Shown here: positions 57,380 through 64,000 of the stretch, piece by piece
Layout: every line of letters begins with the position of its first letter
How positions within the stretch are numbered: the stretch's first letter is position 1
NCBI GenBank assembly: GCA_023101885.1
Contig: JALPQD010000124.1
Location: 5,309,101-5,373,100, forward strand
DNA length: 64,000 bases
Direction: 5' to 3'
DNA from: Typhlomys cinereus
Taxonomy: Eukaryota > Chordata > Mammalia > Rodentia > Platacanthomyidae
Notes under the pieces: generated by a model
Told to the model about the DNA's origin: nothing
Databases searched by the model: none
Seen by the model: the letters and a program-made list of their open reading frames with translations, nothing else
Position numbers and translations under genes: made by a program

Positions 57380-57522
57380 GAGAGAGAGAGAATGAGAGAG
57401 CGAGCAAGAGAGAGAGGCAGAGAGAGAGAACAAGCTGGTGATCCAAGTACTGGGGAGGCTCAGAATGACTGAATTCAATGCCTGCTTGGGCTACATTAGA
57501 AAGATCCTGTTTCAACAACATC
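57380..57522 (+). repeat. (GA)n and B1 SINE fragment
   Basis: A GA-rich run is followed by 'gatccaagtactggggaggctcagaatga' and 'gcctgcttgggctacattagaaagatcctgtttca', a B1 remnant. Confidence 0.65.
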
Positions 57523-57524
57523 TA

Positions 57525-57950
57525 AAAAACTCAAAGAGGGGATAAGGTTTAAAGTTCTCTGTGTCTGCAATTCCAAACTCCAGGAAACTGGGAGAGAGGC
57601 CTTGGCTGGATGAGCTCAGTTCAGTGGGGATATAAGGCGACCTGCAATTTTCTAATCTGCTTACAGTTTGCACCACACTCAAAGGCTGCCAGAGACCAAC
57701 CAGAGACAGGGCAAAACAGGAACTCTCAGGGTGGGAGGAGGAGGGAGATCAGTGCGCCCTGCTGCTTAACCCGGCCACTGGGCTTTCGATTTTACTGCTC
57801 ATCATTTGCATTTCTAGAAGGTTTAACCTTTCAAAAATAATATGATATCTTGATTTTACTTAAGCCTGACTGTTTTATTTTTCCACTTTCCATGTGTATG
57901 TGTGTGTATGGGGGGGCGTGCATGTATATGTGTACAAGAAAGGGTAAGGA
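57525..57950 (+). other. Intronic unique sequence
   Basis: No recognised feature. Confidence 0.35.
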
Positions 57951-57954
57951 AGAG

Positions 57955-58152
57955 GAAGGAAAGGGAAGCGAAAGGAAGGAAGGAAGGAAGGAAGGAAGGA
58001 GGAAGGAAGGAAGGAGAAAGAAAGAAAGAAAAGGGGAAGAAAGAAAGAAAGAAAGAAGAAGAAGAAAGAAAGAAAGAAAAAAAGAAAGAAAGAAAAGAAA
58101 AAGAGAAAGGAAAAGGAAGAGAAGAAGAAAGAAGAAAGAAAGAAAGAAAGAA
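57955..58152 (+). repeat. (GGAA)n-(GAAA)n purine tract
   Basis: About 200 bases of almost pure purine with interspersed GAAGAA. It gives spurious long Lys/Arg/Glu and Ser/Phe/Leu frames. Confidence 0.95.
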
Positions 58153-58292
58153 ACTACCAAACAAACTTGTTAGTGAATGAATTAGCATTTTAAGGGGATC
58201 AAAGCAACATTTTAGGAAATCCTGACAAACACTGGGATCCCATTTCTGAAAATTGCAATGCATGGAGAACAGGGGATAAGAAATATGGGGTT

Positions 58293-58519
58293 GGGGCTGG
58301 AGAGATGGCTCAGCGGTTAAGCTTCTGCCTTGCAGGCAGAAGGTCCTGAGTTCGGATCCTAGACCCCACGTATAGACCCCGTGGGGGGTGGCCTCCGTTT
58401 GTTTCTGGTCCTGGTAGGACTGAGTAGTTCACGAATTCGTCCGTGGTTCTATACACACACATACGCACACATGCATATGCACAATTGAATAAAAAATAAA
58501 GAAAAATTAAAAAAAAAAG
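58293..58519 (+). mobile_element. B2-type SINE, subfamily A, internally deleted
   Basis: Head 'ggggctggagagatggctcag' and B-box gagttcggatcc, with the GC-rich body shortened. It has the 'caattgaataaaaaataaag' tail. It is flanked by AATATGGGGTT near 58282-58292 and 58520-58530. Confidence 0.9.
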
Positions 58520-58596
58520 AATATGGGGTTGAACCATATAAAACAGAAACATTCTAAAACCAAATGAGATTGATATGTTTTATTGTAAGGTAACTT

Positions 58597-58675
58597 TTTA
58601 ATTTATCCTCTGACAGCTCTGGGGATTGAATGGGCAACTTACCACTAAGCTTCCACCTCTGGCTGGTTTTATTTT
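58597..58675 (-). repeat. ID-type SINE fragment
   Basis: 'ctctggggattgaatgggcaacttaccactaagcttcc' is reverse ID. Confidence 0.6.
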
Positions 58676-58689
58676 AAGGGAAAGACATA

Positions 58690-58935
58690 GAGCTAGGCTG
58701 GAATACAGCTCAGTTGGGAGAGTACTTGCTTAACATATGAAAAGCCCTGAGTTCTAATCCCAATACTGAATAAAACTGGGAGTGTTGGTATCTTCCTATA
58801 ACCACAGCTATTGGGAGAGGGAGGCAGGATGATCAGAAATCAGAAGTTCAAGGTCATCCTTAAGTGCACAGTGAGTTGGAGGCCAGCCTGAGAGATACAT
58901 GAGATTTTTACATCAAAAATAACCAAACAAATAAA
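58690..58935 (+). repeat. B4-type (ID-B1 fused) SINE
   Basis: An ID head ('gctggaatacagctcagttgggagagtacttgc') runs into a B1 body ('agagggaggcaggatgatcag', 'tggaggccagcctgagag'). Confidence 0.8.
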
Positions 58936-58939
58936 ACTA

Positions 58940-59375
58940 AATAAGCAAACAGATAAACCTTTTCTAGCAAAGACTTATCCACCTGGTAATTTCCCAGGCC
59001 TTGTGTAGTGTTGCCCTTGTCAGCTCTGCAGAATGTTACTTTACTTTTATGTTACATAAATTTTGTTTTTCAAGTTTTCAAAGTGGCTCTAAGTCTAGTA
59101 TCTACATAACTGGTACCCCCAAGATGCTGATAACCACTGGTCCATTTTTTTTCAAATTTTTATTTTGCTGAATATGAATTTCCAGTTTTGAGAAGACATC
59201 TAAGAAAGCTTGCTCTGAGGCTCTATTATTTCTCTCCTCAAAGGTGGAGGGAGTAAAAACTCTTGTGAACTGGAGACTGAAAACAACTGCCTTTTAATTC
59301 ATACAATAGAATTTAAATTGTCATTATTTAGTTAGTCTGTGATGTTTATATGATGTATGCATGTTTGTGCAAGTG
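58940..59375 (+). other. Intronic unique sequence
   Basis: No recognised feature; short TG repeats follow at 59380-59425. Confidence 0.35.
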
Positions 59376-59454
59376 TGTATATCTATGTGTGTGTGTGTGT
59401 TTGTGTGATGTGTGTGTGTGTGTGCAATAGCTCTCTTCCTCCATTACTCTCCAT

Positions 59455-59695
59455 CTTTTTTTTAAAGTTTTTTTTTGTGGCAGTGTCTGTCACTGAACCT
59501 GGAGTTCATTGTTTTGGTTAGAACAACTGACCAGAAAACCACTGGGATCTACCTGTTTTCCTCTCTCCAGCACAGGGTTTACAGACTCACAAGTCGCTAT
59601 AACAGACTTCTACATGAGCATAACAGGCCTGAATTCAGATCCTCATCCTTATACAATAAGCACTTTACCCACTGAATTATCTCCTCAGCCCTGAG
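59455..59695 (-). repeat. Older B2/B3 SINE remnant
   Basis: 'cctgaattcagatcctcatcc' and 'agcactttacccactgaattatctcctcagccct' give the reverse head and B-box; the body is decayed. Confidence 0.6.
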
Positions 59696-59699
59696 ATTA

Positions 59700-59785
59700 T
59701 TTTTGTTTATTGAGACAAAATCTTTCTGCCTCAACTTACCAAGTGTTGAGAGTATAGGTATTCATTGCCACTTCTGGCTAAGATG
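59700..59785 (-). repeat. B1 SINE fragment
   Basis: 'tttattgagacaaaatctttctgcctcaacttaccaagtgttgagagtataggtat' is a decayed reverse B1. Confidence 0.6.
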
Positions 59786-59789
59786 CAAA

Positions 59790-61070
59790 CAGGTAACATT
59801 TTTAATAGAATTATAAAATTGGGTAAGTTAAAAAAAAACATTATCCAGTTACTATTGCAAGTTGATCACGATACTCATGATAATTTTGTTTTGAAGGCAA
59901 ATAAATTATAAGATAAGCTTCATGTCATTCACTCAGTCACACTCTTACTGTACGTCTGCTAAAACAGTGCCAGGCACTATTGTAAAACAAATGAGCCCAG
60001 GGAAATGACTAAGTCAAGACAACAGATGTACATTCATAATGGTAACACAGGCTAATGAAAGTCGTACTGTGCATGTGCATGGAACGCCATGAAGGCATGG
60101 GAGGCCAAGAGATTCGCTGCCTCTGGGGCTGCAGCACTCGGAAATCTTCGAAGAGGAGTGAACCACTGAATGCAATCTCAGGAGTTCATCGAGCAAGATG
60201 AGAACATCTCAGCTGAGGGCTTAGCACACGGAAAGGATCAATGGTCTCATAGAGCTTGAGCACCTCTAAGTCGTAGCCTCCTAAGACACGTGGTGGGATG
60301 TGGCAAGGGTTAAGCAAGAACTCAGGACCAGCTTGTGTGTGACTTCCCCATGATGCTGGAGCTGGGCAGAATCAAACAAGACATAAAAGGACATGGAAGG
60401 AGTCAGTACAGCAGGGACTGACTGCATTTTTTTTTTTTATCACCTTAAAGTTGTGTGAAAATGCAGTGGGAGTGAGAACAAGGCAAGAAGACTGGTTAAG
60501 GAGCTAGTAGAAGATCCTAGAAAAAAGATCGGGAGGTGTCTGAGCAGAGGAATCGTGTTTAGACTGAGCTGCGCTGTATGGAAGGATAAACATACAAGTC
60601 AAGACTGGGTGGAGAGGTGATGATTTGGGAAGGATCAGCCCAGGAGTAGGATGAAAGCCATGGCAGGTGACAGCCCAGGAATGGCATAGAGAGTGAAGGA
60701 AGAAAAGAAGGGCATTCATTGAAAATGTCTGCGGGAAAGGGGCAGAGCTGTAACAGGAAACTTGGAAGAAGATGACATCATAAGACCCAAGAACGAGGGC
60801 CAATTTCCATAATGGATTAATTCTGGTAAATGCTGGGGAGAAAAACACAAAGTAGGACAGAAGCGGGTCCTTTGGGTTTAGCCATTAGGAGACAACGCAT
60901 GACTCAGAAGGAGCTGTCTGAGCACCGCGCCTGACTCAGGAGCCAGATGAGAGGAGAGGTTCGGGAGGGGAGCGGAAAGCCAGGAAGAAAAGACCTGCTG
61001 ACCTCTCTCAGGAGTGGAGACACAGAGGAAAGAAACTAGGAGCATCAGAGGAATCCAGAAAGCTAAAATA
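59790..61070 (+). other. Intronic unique sequence
   Basis: 60109-60146 is related to 61573-61611 (see findings). No gene seen. Confidence 0.35.
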
Positions 61071-61073
61071 AAC

Positions 61074-61214
61074 AGGTAGGTAGGTAGGTAGATGTAGTAG
61101 ATAGATAATAATGATAGATAGATAGTAGATAGATAGATAGATAGATAGTAGTAGATAGATGATAGATGATAATAGTAGATAGATGATAGATAGATAGATA
61201 GATAGTAGATGAAT
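61074..61214 (+). repeat. (GATA)n / (GTAG)n microsatellite
   Basis: GTAG units followed by interrupted GATA runs with GTAGTA and GATGATA variants. Confidence 0.95.
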
Positions 61215-61334
61215 AACTTAAAGACTCTTTCTCTAATTTTCAATATGAATACATTCCTACCAACGATAACAGACTTACCAGACACATGTCAAGGTAGCCA
61301 CCACCTTAATATCCTAAGTTTTGTTTTTTTTTAA

Positions 61335-61507
61335 CAGGGTCGGCAGACTTTTTCAAGAGCGGGAAAGTAAACACCTTGGATTCTGTGGGATGTGACTATA
61401 GAAGTCTAACTGCTTACATATACAATGACCATTTACAGTTCCAGGATCAGAAAAAAATTGAAGCTGGATGGATTTGACCTATTGGTCTTAGTTTGCTGAG
61501 CCCTAGT
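61335..61507 (+). repeat. hAT-Charlie-type MER fossil
   Basis: It begins 'cagggtcggcagactttttc' and ends 'gatttgacctattggtcttagtttgctgagccctag', the terminal signatures of a mammalian nonautonomous Charlie element. The exact family name is not certain. Confidence 0.75.
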
Positions 61508-61514
61508 CTATTAT

Positions 61515-61970
61515 CTTTTCATTGCATGAAGCAGTTATCACTGTGTGTTTGTATGGACAGCCACGAGACACAGAGATTCACTGTATCTGCAGCTACAGCA
61601 CTCAGGAAATCATGGGGGAGGAATGTTTCCCAAGTCCCAGATGTTGCAAGCTTGGTTGCCAGCCTGTGATACTATTAGCTAGTGAGGGAATATTTAGCAG
61701 GGGCCTCTTGGCAGTTAGGTCCTTAAACGCATGTCCTCGAAGGAGATACTGGCTCTCAGGCATCTCTATCCCTCTCTCTCTAGCCCTCTGTCTCTCTCTC
61801 TCTCTCCCCTTCTTGGCTGCCGTGAGGTGAGCACTTTCCTCCACCATGATGCACACACCATGATGCATACTGCCTCACACAAGCCCAAAGGCATCAATGA
61901 GCCAAATGGTCATGAATTGAAACTATAAGCTGAAATAATTTTTTCTTCCTTGTAAGTTCATCTCAAATAT
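61515..61970 (+). repeat. Rodent hAT-like (URR1-type) element, decayed
   Basis: The 3' part 'tccaccatgatgcacacacc', 'gaaactataagctgaaataattttttcttccttgtaagttc' follows the family end. A CT-rich run is at 61770-61808. Confidence 0.5.
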
Positions 61971-61977
61971 TTTGTTG

Positions 61978-62062
61978 TGGTTTTAACCCAGGGATTGAAC
62001 CCAGGTCCTCACATATGCTAAACAAGCACCCTACCCCTGTGGTACATCCCCAGCCCTTCCCT
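61978..62062 (-). repeat. ID-type SINE
   Basis: 'cagggattgaacccaggtcctcacatatgctaaacaagcaccctacc' and 'gtacatccccagccc' are reverse ID. Confidence 0.85.
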
Positions 62063-62064
62063 AG

Positions 62065-62432
62065 ACAGCTTATCACAGTGACAAAAGCTCACTACCACAG
62101 ATAAAGCTAGGGTATGCCCCTTGTTCATCTTATCTCTCCCTCACTTCTCAAAAGTACATAGCCACTTAAGTTAGTGTGTAATGGTCCCAAACTTTTCAAA
62201 TATGCCTATGTTCCTGAGCGACACAGAGCATAGTTTGGGTTGTTTAAAAAAAATGTTAAGTAAATGTAATCGTTCTGTGCATGATGATGCCATTTTAAGC
62301 CTATGTTCTCTGGATTGGCCAGGATGATCAATCTCTGGGGCTCAAACAATCCATCTACCTCAGTTCAGCTGCCACTGCTCAGCTTCTACATGGCAATCTT
62401 CAAATAGCTTTTTGGTCAACATTTTTTAAACA
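62065..62432 (+). other. Intronic sequence, possible B1 remnant
   Basis: A faint reverse B1 may lie at 62330-62400; otherwise nothing recognised. Confidence 0.3.
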
Positions 62433-62434
62433 CT

Positions 62435-62605
62435 TATTTATCATGTGTTTGAGCACATGTGTGTACACGTGTGTAGGTCTGACGACACCTTATGAGAGTC
62501 AGTTCTCTCTTTATGTCATGTGGGTTCCAGGGATTGAACTCTCAGGCCAGATAACTTGGCAGCAAATGCCTTTCTTTATCTGTTGAGCCATCTAGCTGGC
62601 CTGGC
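62435..62605 (-). repeat. Older B2/B3 SINE
   Basis: 'gtcatgtgggttccagggattgaactctcaggcc' and 'ctttatctgttgagccatctagctggcc' are a reverse B3-like element. Confidence 0.8.
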
Positions 62606-62609
62606 CAAT

Positions 62610-63000
62610 ATTATTTGTGAGACTGCTTCATCTTGAGACATGAACTCTGATTCATTAGCTCTATCCACTCTGTGCAGCTCATTCTATAGATATGCAAAAT
62701 TTTACTTGCCTTTCTATTAATAGAATTTAGATTTTCTCTTTTTTCCCAAGCAATACCATAATCAATCTGTTTAGTCTAGTTGTTTGCTGCCATTTCTAAG
62801 TGAGCAAATTAAAAGTGAATTATTGGGATTGTAGAGTAAAAGCAATTCCATTTACCACATATTTCCAAATTATTCTCTAGAATGGTTGTAAAGAAAAACT
62901 TCCCTCTCTGGTAATCTGATCTTCTCGGGAACCAGAAAATAAGCTGTGTGCAACACATAAAGATTTCAGATGAAATGTAAGAAGCAGCCTTTAAAACTCA
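62610..63000 (+). other. AT-rich intronic sequence
   Basis: No recognised feature. Confidence 0.35.
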
Positions 63001-63004
63001 GGCG

Positions 63005-63165
63005 AAAAGGGATACCACATGTAGAAGGGCAGTGCTTGCCTATAATCCCAGCACTTAAGAGATTGAGGCCCAAAAGACAGTACGCTTGAGCTAGTTGTGG
63101 GCTACAGAGGTAGACCTGGTCTCAAAAAACAGACAAACAAAAAAAAAAACCTTATATTTTTTACA

Positions 63166-63208
<43 letters not shown>

Positions 63209-63210
63209 CA
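63005..63210 (+). repeat. B1 SINE with (CA)n
   Basis: 'cagtgcttgcctataatcccagcactta' and 'ctacagaggtagacctggtctcaaaaa' are B1; (CA)n follows at 63163-63207. Confidence 0.8.
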
Positions 63211-63214
63211 CACA

Positions 63215-64000
63215 CATGAAATGAAAATCCAAGTATCTGCTCATGGGGATTGCCTCAAACAGAAATTTGGGCTATCAGATTCTAGGCAATGTTTCTATCA
63301 ACCCACTGTGTCAACAGTTAAAGATAAAACATGACTCGACACCTTCCTCCCCCAAAACCAAGAAAAATGACTCTGGCAAAATTAAACATTCATCATCATC
63401 TGAGAGCATCTTGACTCCCGCAGAGAATCCAGGCCTCCTTGAATTCTCAGCCTGGCTTGGTCTTCTTTAGGCTTTCTCACGGATTATCACTTCTGTCCCC
63501 ATGGTTACCTCCTGGTCCCTGACTGGCCTTGCCGCTGGCACTGGTTTGGGGTTTATCCCTCGCCAGGGAAACTGATACAAGTTCTCACACCTCGGGCAAC
63601 TCTTGGAGGCTGACGCCGGCTATCCACTAGGCCCTAACCTAAGGCTAGGGTTTGACCTAAGATCCAGTCCCAAGCATTGTTCCAAGCCTAGAACATCTCT
63701 GACCCCATTCCTTCCGAATCCTGGTGTTTGGTAGCAGGGAAGGAGGGGTAGTTGGTCTAGAAAAGCATTGAGCGTTAGAGAACTTTCCAGTGGCTTAACG
63801 ATGGGATCAGAAAATGTGGAGTTCAGTTAAACAGGTGAGTCACCCTCTGTGCGCCAGATCCACCTTCAGTGCCTCCTAAGGCCCCTCATGAACAGGGCCA
63901 ACTAAGAGGAAATAGGTCTACGCGAACTTCAGAAGAAAGTTATCAAGTAAATGATAGTAAAGTGAAAGTCAAGACATAAAAGAATGACCAAGCATTTGTC
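63215..64000 (+). other. Intronic or intergenic unique sequence
   Basis: No recognised gene or repeat; slightly higher GC at 63470-63660. Confidence 0.35.

Noticed and set aside
57831..58263. Long frames on both strands rich in Ser/Phe/Leu or Lys/Arg/Glu
   Set aside because: They are translations of the purine tract at 57955-58152.
61335..61495. TTTTTTTTTAACAG followed by a short open stretch, a possible exon 2 acceptor for the + strand gene
   Set aside because: The sequence after the AG is the end of a Charlie-type MER element and contains stops; the match to the repeat ends explains it.
1..64000. CRISPR arrays, bacterial operons, rRNA or functional tRNA genes
   Set aside because: No spaced direct repeats of CRISPR type, no bacterial gene density, and tRNA-like boxes are all in SINEs with decayed cloverleafs.

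Overview
This is a stretch of nuclear DNA from a mouse-related rodent. It carries dense B1 (7SL-derived), B2 (tRNA-derived), ID and composite B1/ID SINEs, plus older mammalian repeats: a long L2, MIRs, MER5A- and MER20-like hAT fossils and L1 ends. Long CA/TG, GGAA, GAAA and GATA microsatellites are frequent. The B2 copies do not look like the familiar house-mouse or rat B2, so I place the source only as a muroid or dipodoid rodent and do not name a species. There is no bacterial or viral gene layout. Almost every long open frame lies in a repeat, a microsatellite or random sequence.

Gene content is very low. The best-supported gene part is a small CpG-rich promoter followed by a first coding exon on the + strand (ATG at 54107, splice donor at 54171). 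It encodes a signal peptide of about 21 residues and ends in phase 1. I see no convincing second coding exon, so 54171-64000 is probably intron 1 of an unidentified secreted or membrane protein. Two other segments, both on the - strand, look like coding exons by splice signals and codon choice: 55860-56109 (250 nt) and 25802-25960 (159 nt). Their phases are compatible with one transcript read leftward, but I do not recognise either protein and the link is inference.

Layout: 1-13.5 kb is intergenic or intronic DNA with B2 copies, including a B2 inside a B2 (4.15-4.7 kb) and a B2 broken by a 0.5-kb retro-inserted element (8.9-9.6 kb). A long L2 copy lies at 13.5-15.35 kb, split by a B2. From 16 to 24.8 kb come rodent hAT-like copies, a polypyrimidine tract, B1s and a 73-bp minisatellite. 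From 24.8 to 27.5 kb is repeat-poor DNA with one candidate exon. From 27.5 to 35.7 kb are three related ~400-bp hAT-like elements, one inside a B2, an L1 3' end and a possible LTR. From 36.9 to 38.2 kb are a 28-bp minisatellite and a CA-rich array. From 38 to 51.7 kb are more SINEs, another copy of the 9-kb insert family, an antisense L1 end and a solo-LTR-like element. From 51.7 to 54.3 kb is repeat-poor DNA leading to the CpG promoter and exon 1. The rest is repeat-rich putative intron.

All identifications were made by eye from motifs and remembered repeat consensus. Element edges are approximate unless a target-site duplication is quoted. Family names given as '-like' are inference.
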